A model generated the notes under the pieces. It did not search any database. It saw only the letters and a program-made list of their open reading frames with translations, and was not told where the DNA came from. This document shows positions 44,028-53,983 of a stretch of DNA of 64,000 nt, piece by piece. The DNA is from Ureibacillus yapensis (GTDB lineage: Bacteria; Bacillota; Bacilli; Bacillales_A; Planococcaceae): NCBI RefSeq assembly GCF_003515775.1, contig NZ_QWEI01000002.1, forward strand, positions 310,001 to 374,000, given 5' to 3'. Position 1 is the stretch's first letter. Every line of letters begins with the position of its first letter. The position numbers were made by a program, and so were the translations under genes.

Positions 44028-44876
44028 TTATCCGAAACGGCCTGAAATATAATCTTCTGTGCGTTGGTCTCTTGGAGTAGAAAAGATTTTATCTGTATTG
44101 TCGAACTCGACAACTTCCCCATTTAAGAAGAAAGCAGTCTTATCTGAAATACGTGCTGCCTGTTGCATGTTGTGTGTCACGATAATAATTGAATAGTTAT
44201 CTTTCAGTTCTTGCACAAGTTCTTCCACTTTTAATGTTGAAATTGGATCAAGAGCTGAAGTCGGCTCATCCATTAAGATGACATCAGGCTCGATCGCCAA
44301 ACAACGTGCAATGCAAATACGTTGTTGCTGCCCGCCTGACAAGCCGTATGCATTTTGGTTTAAGCGGTCTTTCACTTCATCCCAAATTGCTGCTCCACGC
44401 AACGATTTTTCAACGATTTCATCAAGAATTTTTTTGTTTTTAATGCCATGGATACGCGGACCATATGCGATATTATCATAGATTGATTTTGGGAAAGGAT
44501 TTGGTTTTTGGAAAACCATACCTACACGAGTACGCAATTCTTCCACTTCATAGGAAGAATCCAGAATATTTCGGCCTCGATAATTAATTTCACCGTTTGT
44601 TTTCACAATCGGTACTAATTCTACCATACGGTTCAATGCTTTAATATATGTCGACTTACCACAGCCAGATGGACCGATAATAGCTGTTACTTCATTTTCT
44701 TTTATATCGAGGTTAATATCTTTTAATGCATGGTGATCACCATACCAAAGGTTGAAGTTTTTAGTTAAGAATACAGAATTTTTATCAGTTGCATTATTAG
44801 TTTCACCAGCAAATTGTGAAGACGACTTGTTTATGTGATTTTCATTGTTGGTCATTTTATTTTTAAGCTCTACCAC
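44028..44876 (-). CDS. pstB: Phosphate ABC transporter ATP-binding protein PstB
   Basis: ATPase of the high-affinity Pi importer. Walker [20 protein letters not shown], the Pst-specific [24 protein letters not shown], signature [16 protein letters not shown], Walker [14 protein letters not shown] and the switch His in [15 protein letters not shown]. 282 residues; the first 35 are a polar N-terminal extension. GTG start with AGGAAG seven bases upstream; a later ATG is possible. B. subtilis has two pstB copies, here one. Confidence 0.96.
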   Translation of the reverse strand: MVELKNKMTNNENHINKSSSQFAGETNNATDKNSVFLTKNFNLWYGDHHALKDINLDIKENEVTAIIGPSGCGKSTYIKALNRMVELVPIVKTNGEINYRGRNILDSSYEVEELRTRVGMVFQKPNPFPKSIYDNIAYGPRIHGIKNKKILDEIVEKSLRGAAIWDEVKDRLNQNAYGLSGGQQQRICIARCLAIEPDVILMDEPTSALDPISTLKVEELVQELKDNYSIIIVTHNMQQAARISDKTAFFLNGEVVEFDNTDKIFSTPRDQRTEDYISGRFG

Positions 44877-44888
44877 TTTAACACTTCC

Positions 44889-45767
44889 TTAATATCGTTT
44901 TGAGAATTTATTGCGGATAAAGATTGCAATAGAGTTCATAATCACAAGGAGTACCATTAAGACAATTATACCTGCAGCAGCAACATATTGGAATTCCTCC
45001 TGTGGACGTTTTGCCCAATCATATAATTGCAGCGGCAATGTTGTAAATTGACTTAGTAAACCATCCGGCAAGAATTGCAAAATTACAGGAATACCCAATA
45101 CTACTAATGGAGCTGTTTCACCAACAGCACGGGATAAGGCTAAAATACTTCCTGTTAAGATTCCCGGAATGGCTGCGGGCAATACAACGCGTACAATAGT
45201 TTGCCATTTTGTCGCCCCCATACCATACGAGGCTTCTCGTTGATCTTTGGGAACGGCACGAATCGCTTCTTGTGAAGCAACAATGATAACCGGAAGAATT
45301 AACAAGCTCATAGTGAAACCGGCTGCCAGAAGACTTTTTCCTAAATATAACATACGCACGAAGATAGTTAAACCAAGTAAACCGAATACAATGGAAGGAA
45401 CTCCGGCTAAATTTGAAATGTTCATCCGAATGAAATCGGTAAATTTGTTTTTCTTTGCGTATTCCTCCAAATAGATAGCGGTTCCGATCCCTAAAATCAT
45501 CGATACAGGTGCAATAATCAGCATTAAATAAATCGAACCTATCAATGCTGCTTTAATTCCAGCTTTTTCAGGGAATCGGGAACCGAAATTGTTGAAGAAA
45601 TCTAAACTTAGATGTGCAGCCCCCTGTGAAACAATACGAACAAGTAGAATAACTAAAGTTAGCAAAGCCAATAATGTAGCAAGAAGGAATATGGTTTTCC
45701 ATACCTTATTCATCGTTAAACGAGATTTCATACGCTTCATCACGGTAGTATCGTTTAAATATTTCAT
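44889..45767 (-). CDS. pstA: Phosphate ABC transporter permease PstA
   Basis: Membrane subunit of the phosphate importer. 292 residues with six helices and the cytoplasmic EAA loop QEAIRAVPKDQREASYGMGATKWQTIVRVVLPAAIPGI that contacts PstB. Second permease; its stop is 12 bases before pstB and it begins 1 base after pstC ends, so they are tightly coupled. Confidence 0.95.
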   Translation of the reverse strand: MKYLNDTTVMKRMKSRLTMNKVWKTIFLLATLLALLTLVILLVRIVSQGAAHLSLDFFNNFGSRFPEKAGIKAALIGSIYLMLIIAPVSMILGIGTAIYLEEYAKKNKFTDFIRMNISNLAGVPSIVFGLLGLTIFVRMLYLGKSLLAAGFTMSLLILPVIIVASQEAIRAVPKDQREASYGMGATKWQTIVRVVLPAAIPGILTGSILALSRAVGETAPLVVLGIPVILQFLPDGLLSQFTTLPLQLYDWAKRPQEEFQYVAAAGIIVLMVLLVIMNSIAIFIRNKFSKRY

Positions 45768-45768
45768 T

Positions 45769-46716
45769 TTAATACTCCTCCCTGAAGCGTTTTGAAATGT
45801 ATTGTGCGAGTAAGTTCATAATTAATGTAAAGATAAATAATGTAAATCCAACCGCGTAGATTGAATAGTAAATTGTTGTTCCATATCCAGCATCACCTGA
45901 AGAAACTTGAACGATATAAGCAGTCATGGTTTGAATCGATCCTGTTACATTCAAGTCAAATGTAGGTGTTGCACCACCAGCAAGCGATACGATCATCGTT
46001 TCCCCGATTGCACGGGAAACAGCCAACACTACCGAAGCAATAATACCGGATAGAGCAGCAGGTAAAACAACTTTTAATGAAACTTCCAACTTAGTTGCTC
46101 CAAGGGCCAGAGCGCCTTCTCGTATGGAGTTGGGCACAGAGCTCATCGCATCTTCAGATAGCGATGCAATCATGGGAAGAATCATAATCCCAACAACAAT
46201 ACCCGGACTAAGTGCATTGAATATTTTCAGCGAAGGTATCAATTCCTGAAGCATTGGCGTGACAAAAGTTAAAGCAAAGAAACCATAAACAATTGTTGGT
46301 ACCCCAGCTAATACTTCCAATACCGGTTTAATAATTCGGCGTGTTTTATCAGTAGCATATTCACTTAGATAAATTGCAGCAGCAATTCCCAATGGTACTG
46401 CAACACATGCCGCGATCACTGCTATTTTTAATGTTCCCAATACTAAAGGCAATACTCCAAAGAGTGGTTCACTGCCCGAGAACGGTAACCATTCAGTTCC
46501 GAATAAGTAATCGGTAATTGATACTCTCTGAAAAAATTCAAAGGTTTCAAAAATTAAGGTAAACAGAATCCCTACTGTTGTTAGAACGGAAATCAATGCA
46601 ATAGTAACAAGAACTATTGGCATTAATTTTTCTACAAATCTTTTTCCTTTTTTGTCACGGGATTTCGCAATCAGATCTTGTACTGAGTGCTCCCTCCCTA
46701 AGCCTTGAGAAGCCAT
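45769..46716 (-). CDS. pstC: Phosphate ABC transporter permease PstC
   Basis: Membrane subunit of the phosphate importer, about 315 residues with six helices (first VLVTIALISVLTTVGILFTLIF) and EAA loop EDAMSSVPNSIREGALALGATKLEVSLKVVLPAALSGI. The ATG at 46714-46716 is used: GAAGGGAG lies 8 bases upstream and homologs start here; the open frame runs 24 codons further. Follows pstS by about 97 bp. Confidence 0.95.
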   Translation of the reverse strand: MASQGLGREHSVQDLIAKSRDKKGKRFVEKLMPIVLVTIALISVLTTVGILFTLIFETFEFFQRVSITDYLFGTEWLPFSGSEPLFGVLPLVLGTLKIAVIAACVAVPLGIAAAIYLSEYATDKTRRIIKPVLEVLAGVPTIVYGFFALTFVTPMLQELIPSLKIFNALSPGIVVGIMILPMIASLSEDAMSSVPNSIREGALALGATKLEVSLKVVLPAALSGIIASVVLAVSRAIGETMIVSLAGGATPTFDLNVTGSIQTMTAYIVQVSSGDAGYGTTIYYSIYAVGFTLFIFTLIMNLLAQYISKRFREEY

Positions 46717-46813
46717 AATGCAAACTCCCTTCATATACGTGAGAAAATGCGTGAGTGTCCTTACTTTCGTGGTAGGACGCCCACACATCTTATTTTATTT
46801 CGTAATTCTAATT

Positions 46814-47788
46814 TTATTTTAAGCCTTCTAAAGTTGTTAAACCTTCTTGATAAAGTTCATCCGGCAATTTAACATAACCTACAGCCTCAGCCATTGAACC
46901 AGCGTTTTCTAAAGTGAATTTCATGAAGTCATAGAATGCTTCGTTTTCTTGTAATGCGCTGTTTTTAGCGTAAACGAACAGTGGACGAGAAAGTGGAGTA
47001 TATTCTCCAGATTCAATTGTTTCGTTAGTTGGTGCGACACCGTCAACACTTACTGCAGTTAATTTATCTTGGTTTTCTGTGTAGTATGCATAACCGAAGA
47101 ATCCGATAGCGTTTTTGTCACCAGCAACACCTTGTACCAATACGTTGTCATCTTCAGACAATGTTGCATTTTTAACTAGATCAGCACCATCTAAAATCAC
47201 TTCATCGAAGTAATCGTAAGTACCAGAGTCAGTACCTGGTGAGTAGAATACCACTTCTTCATCCGGCCAAGATGGGTCGATATCAGACCATTTTTTAGTT
47301 GTTCCATCTTCAATCCAAAGTTGTTTTAATTGGTCAACTGTTAATTCAGTAGCCCAGTCATTTTCTGGGTTAACTACTACTGTTAAACCGTCGAAAGCAA
47401 TTTGGAATTCTGTATAATCAATGCCAGCTTCTTTTAATTTAGCTGCTTCTTCTTCTTTGATTGGACGTGATGCGTTCGAGAAATCAGTTTCTCCAGCGAT
47501 GAATTTTTCAAATCCACCACCTGTACCTGATACACCAACTGATACTTGTACATCTGGTTGAGCAGCTGCGTACTCTTCAACAAGACCTTCAGTAATTGGT
47601 GCTACAGTTGACGAACCATCACCTGCTACCGAACCAGTTAATTGTGCTGTGCCTTGTTCTGCAGCATCGCTGCCAGTTGCCGGCTCAGTACCTGTTTCTG
47701 TTTCTTTTGTTTCATCAGAACCACATGCTCCCAAAACTAAAGCTGAGCCAAGTGCGGCTGTCATCGTTAAGTACTTCCACTTTTTCAT
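46814..47788 (-). CDS. pstS: Phosphate-binding lipoprotein PstS
   Basis: Extracellular Pi receptor. The lipobox [14 protein letters not shown] places the lipid-modified Cys at about residue 22, followed by an acidic linker ([16 protein letters not shown]). The binding fold shows [55 protein letters not shown] and [18 protein letters not shown]. 324 residues, normal. First gene of the operon, under a PhoP box. Confidence 0.97.
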   Translation of the reverse strand: MKKWKYLTMTAALGSALVLGACGSDETKETETGTEPATGSDAAEQGTAQLTGSVAGDGSSTVAPITEGLVEEYAAAQPDVQVSVGVSGTGGGFEKFIAGETDFSNASRPIKEEEAAKLKEAGIDYTEFQIAFDGLTVVVNPENDWATELTVDQLKQLWIEDGTTKKWSDIDPSWPDEEVVFYSPGTDSGTYDYFDEVILDGADLVKNATLSEDDNVLVQGVAGDKNAIGFFGYAYYTENQDKLTAVSVDGVAPTNETIESGEYTPLSRPLFVYAKNSALQENEAFYDFMKFTLENAGSMAEAVGYVKLPDELYQEGLTTLEGLK

Positions 47789-47837
47789 CTCTTATTTCCT
47801 CCATCAATTTTCATAGTAAGTTTGTCTTACAGGTAAA

Positions 47838-47891
47838 ACTATAATGTTAGTTTGTTGACGTCATATAAACGGATTGTAAAGAAATTGTAAA
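47838..47891 (-). promoter_or_regulatory. PhoP box and promoter of the pst operon
   Basis: Minus strand TTTACA, TTTACA, TTTATA, TCAACA at 47886-47891, 47875-47880, 47864-47869 and 47853-47858: four TTAACA-like repeats with exact 11-bp period, the Bacillus PhoP binding pattern. A -10 (TATAGT, 47838-47843) follows 9 bp downstream, so the last repeats overlap the -35, as in activated Pho promoters. Confidence 0.88.
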
Positions 47892-48004
47892 TCGTAGTCG
47901 AATTTTGTAAATGCAAGAGTTGTTTTTATATTTGTTTGAAGAAATCACCTCTATTTTTTCAAATGTATTTGCTGATTTATTAGGCTTAATATGTTCAAAT
48001 TTCA

Positions 48005-48044
48005 CAAAAAAATCCCTTGGTTTTTCATAAACCAAGGGATTTTA
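48005..48044 (-). terminator. Terminator after pbpA
   Basis: Minus-strand stem AAATCCCTTGGTTT/AAACCAAGGGATTT with loop ATGA-like, followed by TTTTTTTGTG. The left arm sits only 2 bp after the pbpA stop. Confidence 0.9.
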
Positions 48045-48045
48045 T

Positions 48046-50259
48046 TTATTCAGTTACAGTTTGCTCTTCTGTATCCTCATCTATTTTTTCACCGGTTGGT
48101 GCTTGCAGGATTTCTTGCTTGACCGAACTGGATGTTAGTCCTTCTTTTGCATATTTGTCTTTAAGTTCAAAATACACATCCAAGATTTCTCTGGCTGCTT
48201 GGTTGGCGTGTGGCAATGCAATGTTGAAATTCGTTGTAGCCCATGGGAATATCACCGCGTAGGCTACTTCCGGATCCTCATACGGAGCAAAACCAACATG
48301 AGCTATATTCTGTGTCATATTTGCCCATTCATCGCGAATCGGTCCATAGTAGACAACCTCGGCTGTCCCTGTTTTACCTGCTGCAGTGAATGGCGCATCG
48401 GCAAAATATCTGCGAGCCGAACCTTGAGCGCCAGTGTATACGCGACGCAGACCTTGTTTAATATGTTCAATTTCATCAGTTGTGTTGGAAATTCGATTCA
48501 AAACATTTGGTGTTACTTCCTCTACGAGAGGTCCCAACACTTCCCCGTCCTTGGAAGGATTGCGCACCTCTTTTAAAAGTCGAGGCTGGACGCGATAACC
48601 ATTGTTGGCAATCGTGGAAATATATTGCACCAGTTGCATCGGTGTATAGGTATCAAATTGTCCAATGCTCAAGTTTAAAAGTTTCCCCGCGTCCGTCAAT
48701 TCCCCTTGGAAGCCCGCGAATTCATTCGGCAAATCAATGCCTGTCTTTACGCCAAGTCCAAATTGGGCATAACCGTTGCGCATTGTTTGAAGTGTACCGT
48801 CCTTTGGTCGAAACGGCATATTATAACTATAGTTGGTTCCGCCAATTCTCATAGTGGTCTGGAACATGTAGGAGTTTGAAGAACGTTCCAGCGCCATTTG
48901 GTCATCCATTGGTATTCTGCCGGAACGGTTAAAAATCGAACTCTTTGGATCTGTCCCAGGCAATTTGATTGGTTGGTCAATTAAAACTGTCCCCGGTTCA
49001 ATAACACCTTCGGAATAACCCATTAGCAGTGTTGCAGCTTTCATTGTAGAACCGACCTCGTAGGCCGTAGTAAACGTACCATAAGAGTAATCGACAATAT
49101 ACTTTTTCCCTGTTTCTTTATCTGTTTCGATTTTTTTGCCGACAACTGATAATAGTTCACCTGTTTTTGGGTTCATCATGACAAAAAATGCACGATCAAG
49201 CAAATGTGACTGGCTCATCATTTTTAATTCTATTAATTTTTCTTCGATAATCCGATCCGCCTCCGCCTGCAGCTCTATATCGATTGTTGTAACCAAATCG
49301 TTTCCGGGTTCCCCTTCGAACGTTGTCTTTGTATCAATGACTTCGCCCTGTTTGTTCGTAATATTTTTCACGACGGATTTTTGGCCTTGCAGCAGTTCTT
49401 CGTATTGTGCTTCGAAATAACTTTCGCCTACACGGTCATTGCGTGAATAATCCCTTGCCAAATAGTAATCCAGATGGGATTTAGGAATTCCCTTGCTCGG
49501 CACTGTTGTTCGTCCCAAGATCCCAAGTGAAGAAAGTTTGACACGCCTCCAATCAGTGGTTGTATTAACGCCCGGCAAATCTGAAAGCCTTTCTGAAACT
49601 CTTGCAAATTCTTCATCTGTTACTTCTTCATTTTTAATGATTTGAGGAGATAAATTATAGCCGGAAGTCATTTCGCGATAAATGGCGAGCACTTCCAGAT
49701 CGTGGTTCGTCAGCTCCGCCAATTCTTCTTTGGTAATTCGCTCGCGAACCATTCGGTCGATTTCGGATTGAATTTCCTTTTCTTCCATCTCTTCATTTTG
49801 CCGTAATTTTTCTTCCTCTTCTTTTGAAACTTTTTTATACGCCTCTTCTTTATTTTTCATGATCCAGAAATCTTGCTGATCCCTTAAAGTGACGCGTTCG
49901 GTAGGCTGTTCCATTAGTTTTGCCAATTTTTCTGCAATATCCAACATCTCTTCGGTTGTTGTTGTTTGCATTTTTGTGTATGTAATCGCATTTTCAGGCT
50001 CATTATCCACCAATACTCTTCCATAGCGATCGTAAATCCTGCCGCGAGGCACACTCGTATTGACCGCGACCTCTTCCGTTCTTTCCAAAGCTCGTACATA
50101 ATCTTCCCCTTTTACGATTTGCAGGTAGCCTAATCGAAAAATAAGCAACGAAAACAATAAAAATATGGAAAAGAAAAGGACGTTCATACGAAATGACAAG
50201 CTGGCGCGATATGTAGCTTTCACGCTGGAAGCCCGTTGAGTCTTTATTTTCTTTCGCAA
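48046..50259 (-). CDS. pbpA: Class B penicillin-binding protein (PbpA/PBP2-like transpeptidase)
   Basis: Peptidoglycan transpeptidase of the elongation machinery, single-pass membrane protein. 737 residues: cytoplasmic basic tail, helix VLFFSIFLLFSLLIFRLGYLQ, dimerisation domain with VPRGRIYDRYGRVLVDN, a charged coiled insert (residues about 125-185, EEEEKLRQNEEMEEKEIQSE), and the penicillin-binding domain with SxxK in YEVGSTMKAATLLMG, SxN in ERSSNSYMF and KTG in AAGKTGTAEVV. Located beside pst as B. subtilis pbpA. Controls rod shape in relatives. Confidence 0.95.
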   Translation of the reverse strand: MRKKIKTQRASSVKATYRASLSFRMNVLFFSIFLLFSLLIFRLGYLQIVKGEDYVRALERTEEVAVNTSVPRGRIYDRYGRVLVDNEPENAITYTKMQTTTTEEMLDIAEKLAKLMEQPTERVTLRDQQDFWIMKNKEEAYKKVSKEEEEKLRQNEEMEEKEIQSEIDRMVRERITKEELAELTNHDLEVLAIYREMTSGYNLSPQIIKNEEVTDEEFARVSERLSDLPGVNTTTDWRRVKLSSLGILGRTTVPSKGIPKSHLDYYLARDYSRNDRVGESYFEAQYEELLQGQKSVVKNITNKQGEVIDTKTTFEGEPGNDLVTTIDIELQAEADRIIEEKLIELKMMSQSHLLDRAFFVMMNPKTGELLSVVGKKIETDKETGKKYIVDYSYGTFTTAYEVGSTMKAATLLMGYSEGVIEPGTVLIDQPIKLPGTDPKSSIFNRSGRIPMDDQMALERSSNSYMFQTTMRIGGTNYSYNMPFRPKDGTLQTMRNGYAQFGLGVKTGIDLPNEFAGFQGELTDAGKLLNLSIGQFDTYTPMQLVQYISTIANNGYRVQPRLLKEVRNPSKDGEVLGPLVEEVTPNVLNRISNTTDEIEHIKQGLRRVYTGAQGSARRYFADAPFTAAGKTGTAEVVYYGPIRDEWANMTQNIAHVGFAPYEDPEVAYAVIFPWATTNFNIALPHANQAAREILDVYFELKDKYAKEGLTSSSVKQEILQAPTGEKIDEDTEEQTVTE

Positions 50260-50425
50260 TTAACAGTACTCCCCTTTCTTGAGTTTCTTTTGTGTCACAC
50301 GCGTACTACTCAGTATAGCATTCTAGCGGATGTTTAAAAAGCGGCGATGAAGTTGAATCTACAAGTTTTGTGACGGAAATGAACGAAATTGGTTCCTTTA
50401 AACTCAGTATTCTCTGCTGCAAACA

Positions 50426-50460
50426 TTAAAAGAGCAAGAATGCCTGAAATCATTCTTGCC
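50426..50460 (-). terminator. Terminator after the LnrN-like gene
   Basis: Minus-strand stem GCAAGAATG/CATTCTTGC with loop ATTTCAGG followed by TCTTTTAATG. Confidence 0.75.
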
Positions 50461-50474
50461 CCTAAAATAATTTT

Positions 50475-51584
50475 TTAGATTTTCTGTTCCCTCTTCTCCA
50501 TGACATTAATGCCGATTCCCATTAATACGACAGCCATGAACAGCAGGACAGCCAGTGGAAGGATTAAATCCTGGAATGTATTCTGGTAAATTGTTGCCCC
50601 ATTAAGAAGCTCCAAACCATATGTGATTGGGGAAATATAGGATAATGCCAAAATCGCTTCGGATGTTACGATTTCCAATGGCCAATAAGCTCCACCCAGC
50701 ATTGCAAATGGAACCGCAATGACTGTAATGATGGCATTGAATCTTCCAGGTGTCGTTACAACTGAAGCTATAAAAATAGCTAAGGATACTATGCATAGCA
50801 AATACGGAACGACAAGCAGCAAGGCCTTGTAAAAGCCGCCATGAAAATCAACACCCACTAAATAATGAAAAATAAATAGAACGAGTAGAATCTGCAAATA
50901 ACCAAGTAAAAAGCTATATAAAATGTTTGAGAAATATATTTTCGTTTTGCCCAAAGAAGAAATCGTCAATCGATCCCAAATATGATTTCTTCTTTCCATG
51001 ATTAAATAATGTACACAATTAGCCACCGTATAGATTACCATAAACAGGCTAAACCCAAACAAGCTGTGCAGTTTCGAGTCCCAAATAAATTGATCTTCAT
51101 TAGCAAAACTAGAATACCTCAAGTGAAAAATCGGATTGTTGCTTGCCTGACTGAATAACTCTTCAACACGTTCTTGTTGGTCAATTGCAGTTGCGTTAAT
51201 AATCGATTCTTTCTGCGTTGCTTTTATATAGGCGGTATTCACTTGATTTCTTACAAGCGGTGCTTCCATAAAGTCGGGCGAAGTTATGAGCTCAAACCCA
51301 CCTTCCATTAAATGCAGCGCCAACACATTTTTGCCTTCTTCTACCCGTGTAATCGCTTCGCTTTCTCCATACAACGTGAATTCTTTTTCCGGAATTTTTT
51401 GAAGTTCTTCCAAAATTGCATCCGTACGCTGTTGACTGAGATCTGAGTAAACCGCAACAGGGAGTTTTGTTTGTGAACCAAGCCCCAGAACATAGGCAAA
51501 CACACAAATAATCACCGTTGTAATTATAAAGCTTGCAGGTTGACGAGCAAGCAGCAGAAATTTTGTTCTTAAAATTGCCATCAT
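50475..51584 (-). CDS. ABC-2 type permease (LnrN-like)
   Basis: 369-residue ABC-2 permease: one N-terminal helix (ASFIITTVIICVFAYVLGL), a large extracellular loop of about 150 residues and five C-terminal helices (LFGFSLFMVIYTVANCVHYLI; LLGYLQILLVLFIFHYL; LLLVVPYLLCIVSLAIFIAS; ITVIAVPFAMLGGAYWPLEIV; LILPLAVLLFMAVVLMGIGI). It overlaps the preceding permease gene by 4 bases; with it and the ATPase it forms an exporter like the B. subtilis LnrLMN linearmycin-resistance pump. Substrate not determinable. Confidence 0.85.
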   Translation of the reverse strand: MMAILRTKFLLLARQPASFIITTVIICVFAYVLGLGSQTKLPVAVYSDLSQQRTDAILEELQKIPEKEFTLYGESEAITRVEEGKNVLALHLMEGGFELITSPDFMEAPLVRNQVNTAYIKATQKESIINATAIDQQERVEELFSQASNNPIFHLRYSSFANEDQFIWDSKLHSLFGFSLFMVIYTVANCVHYLIMERRNHIWDRLTISSLGKTKIYFSNILYSFLLGYLQILLVLFIFHYLVGVDFHGGFYKALLLVVPYLLCIVSLAIFIASVVTTPGRFNAIITVIAVPFAMLGGAYWPLEIVTSEAILALSYISPITYGLELLNGATIYQNTFQDLILPLAVLLFMAVVLMGIGINVMEKREQKI

Positions 51585-52840
51585 ACAGTACCACCTCTTT
51601 TCGGGAACAACACGAACGCCAATAGCATCAACAAAACGGCCATGGTGAACAAGATTGTCATATTAGGTACTATTTCTTGTATTGTGCCGTTTTGGGAAAT
51701 TGAAAAGTAAGCATCCAAAGCTGCTCCATTTGGAGTCATCATGCCGACCTTTGAAAAGACGGGAGATAAACTGCTGATATTAAAATAACTTCCTCCAAAG
51801 AAAGCGAATATTGCCACCAGTGTAGTCGAAAATAGATTGCTTGCATTTGCCGAATTAAATCGGTAATTAATCGCAGTTAAAAGTGCAGCAATCCCTCCTA
51901 CCACAATCGCCAGCATAACAGTGAGCATCAAGTACAGCTCCCATTGAACAAAGCTAATCTTGAATACCAAGTTGGCAAAAGCAAATAAAATCGCTACTTG
52001 AAGCAGAGCTATTATAATAGTAGAAACTAATATACTCAGTAAATAGATGATTGGATGAATACGGGCCAAAACAATTCGGTCGAATATATTCATGCTCTTT
52101 TCGATAAACGATTGACTTGCGATGGTACCGGCAACATACAAAATAAACATCACGGTCATACTGAATGTATAATAAACACTTGCAGTTATTTTTTCTGTAG
52201 AATCGACTGAATGAATGGTGGAAGTTATTTCACCAGAGGCCAAATCCATATCTTCGGTAAGCAGATTATTTTGCCCTAAAAGGGTATGAATCGTATATTG
52301 TTGCTGGAAAAGATCAAGAAGATCTTTAATAACGGAAGAGGTCACTTGTTCATTTTCATTAAAATGCACGTTCAGGGTTGGCTCTTTCTTATGAAAAATC
52401 AATGCATTCAAGTAATCCAGCGTAAAACCCTCAGGTATTTCAAGAATAACGGAATATTCCCCACTGTTTTTCGCCTTTTCCAATTCTGCATCATCTATTT
52501 TTGTAACCTGCAGAATTTCTTTCATCTCTTTGCTTGTCAATATTTTCATTAATAGGCCAGCAGGGAGAGACTCTTCCATTTTTCCCAAACTTTTGGCATC
52601 CAGTTGAAACTGATTCTGATTCTCCTTAATAAATGACGAAAAATCTACCTTTTCATCTCCATGTTCCACTACAGCCATTTCGATCATATCCAGTTCCGAA
52701 TTCCCGTCCATCAAAGAACCGAGAGCAAAGCTCAAGATGAGAATCAGCACAATAGGCATCAGCAATAAAATTAATATTTCGGAAGGACTGCGCAGCAATA
52801 TTTTCATTTGCTTTTGAATTAAAGCCAAAAACATTCTCAT
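51581..52840 (-). CDS. ABC-2 type permease (LnrM-like)
   Basis: 419-residue ABC-2 permease with the same topology as its partner: N-terminal helix (EILILLLMPIVLILILSFALGSL), a 180-residue extracellular domain, then five to six helices. Ends VLLMLLAFVLFPKRGGTV. The two permeases are likely a heterodimer served by the adjacent ATPase. 5 bases downstream of the ATPase gene. Confidence 0.86.
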   Translation of the reverse strand: MRMFLALIQKQMKILLRSPSEILILLLMPIVLILILSFALGSLMDGNSELDMIEMAVVEHGDEKVDFSSFIKENQNQFQLDAKSLGKMEESLPAGLLMKILTSKEMKEILQVTKIDDAELEKAKNSGEYSVILEIPEGFTLDYLNALIFHKKEPTLNVHFNENEQVTSSVIKDLLDLFQQQYTIHTLLGQNNLLTEDMDLASGEITSTIHSVDSTEKITASVYYTFSMTVMFILYVAGTIASQSFIEKSMNIFDRIVLARIHPIIYLLSILVSTIIIALLQVAILFAFANLVFKISFVQWELYLMLTVMLAIVVGGIAALLTAINYRFNSANASNLFSTTLVAIFAFFGGSYFNISSLSPVFSKVGMMTPNGAALDAYFSISQNGTIQEIVPNMTILFTMAVLLMLLAFVLFPKRGGTV

Positions 52841-52845
52841 CCCTC

Positions 52846-53778
52846 CTAATTACGCAATGTGCGTCCTGTTAAATGTAAAAATACATCCTCAAGCGTAGGC
52901 TCTTCTACCTGAAAGCTTTTTAAAAGGACCTTGTGTTTTTCGCAAATTGCCAGCAACATTGGCAAAAAGTTTGTTTCTTTCGCCACCGAAAAAGATACTA
53001 TGCTTTCTTTCCCCTCAATATTCGAAATCTCCGGCTGCTTCATTAGCTCATTCAGGAATTGGTTTGAGAGTTTTTCGAGTTTCAATAGCACTTTATTCTC
53101 CGAAGATAGAATTGCCTTGATTTCCTCTTTTGTTCCGGATGCAATTACCCGACCTTGGTCCATAATGTAGATGCGGTTGCATAAGAATTCGACTTCCTCC
53201 ATATAGTGGCTCGTATAAATGATGGCCATATTCAATTGCTCATTGAGTTTTTTGACGGTTTCCAAAATATGATTTCTGGATTGGGGGTCAATGCCGACAG
53301 TCGGTTCATCCATTATTAAATATTCTGGTTCATGCAAAAGAGCAACGCCAATATTTAAGCGTCTTTTCATACCGCCGGAATAATGTTTGACTAATTTTTT
53401 CGGCTCATTTTCCAGCCCTATTTGCTCAAGTACGATTTCAATTCGTTTCTTCAACAATTGTTTGGGCATTTTTTGAATACTGCCAAAAAATTGAAGGTTT
53501 TCACGTGCAGTCAGCTCGGTATAGAGCGCTATTTCCTGAGGAACGACCCCAAGAACTTTTCGGAGAGCTGAAGGTTGCTTAACGACACTTTTCCGATTAA
53601 ACAAGACTTCTCCTCCCGTTGGTGCTATAAGAGTCGATAACATGGCAATTGTTGTAGATTTCCCAGCGCCATTTGGTCCTAATAGACCCACTATTTCACC
53701 TGGCTCAACATAGAGGTTAACTTGGTCCACCGCCGATGCTTTTTTAAAAGTTTTTGTCAAATTAACTACCTCGATCAT
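52846..53778 (-). CDS. ABC transporter ATP-binding protein (LnrL-like)
   Basis: 310-residue ABC ATPase: Walker A GLLGPNGAGKSTTIAMLSTLI, Q-loop VVPQEIALYTELTARENL, signature HYSGGMKRRLNIGVALLHEPEYLIMDEP containing Walker B, and a His switch IYTSHYMEE, then the C-terminal domain of DrrA/CcmA-type exporters. First gene of the pump operon, with its own palindromic operator-like sequence about 80 bp upstream. Confidence 0.93.
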   Translation of the reverse strand: MIEVVNLTKTFKKASAVDQVNLYVEPGEIVGLLGPNGAGKSTTIAMLSTLIAPTGGEVLFNRKSVVKQPSALRKVLGVVPQEIALYTELTARENLQFFGSIQKMPKQLLKKRIEIVLEQIGLENEPKKLVKHYSGGMKRRLNIGVALLHEPEYLIMDEPTVGIDPQSRNHILETVKKLNEQLNMAIIYTSHYMEEVEFLCNRIYIMDQGRVIASGTKEEIKAILSSENKVLLKLEKLSNQFLNELMKQPEISNIEGKESIVSFSVAKETNFLPMLLAICEKHKVLLKSFQVEEPTLEDVFLHLTGRTLRN

Positions 53779-53853
53779 CTTTTCGCCTTCCTTTCTGAAT
53801 CCATTTTATCAATCACCGGGATGCTTTCTAAGTAGCCGGCGTCACCATTCACA

Positions 53854-53867
53854 ATGACTTAAGTCAT
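53854..53867. promoter_or_regulatory. Perfect 14-bp palindrome upstream of the LnrL-like gene
   Basis: ATGACTTAAGTCAT, about 76 bp before the ATPase start and just ahead of a weak TTGTGA/-17-/TTAGAA promoter on the minus strand. Position and symmetry fit a binding site for the neighbouring NarL-type response regulator (inference). Confidence 0.5.
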
Positions 53868-53920
53868 AAAAAGCAGATTGGCAATTTTCGATGGTTTCCT
53901 TGTTTCCCTCCCATTTGACA

Positions 53921-53955
53921 TAAAAAAGGAGGCATCCCAATAGGGAGAGGCCTTT
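53921..53955 (-). terminator. Terminator of the two-component operon
   Basis: Minus-strand AGGCC-TCTCCC/GGGA-TGCCT stem with loop TATT followed by CCTTTTTTATG. It lies after the tandem repeats and before the palindrome, so the sensor-regulator pair and the pump have separate transcripts. Confidence 0.65.
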
Positions 53956-53983
53956 GCTTGTTTCAATGTACTTGTCATTTTGA

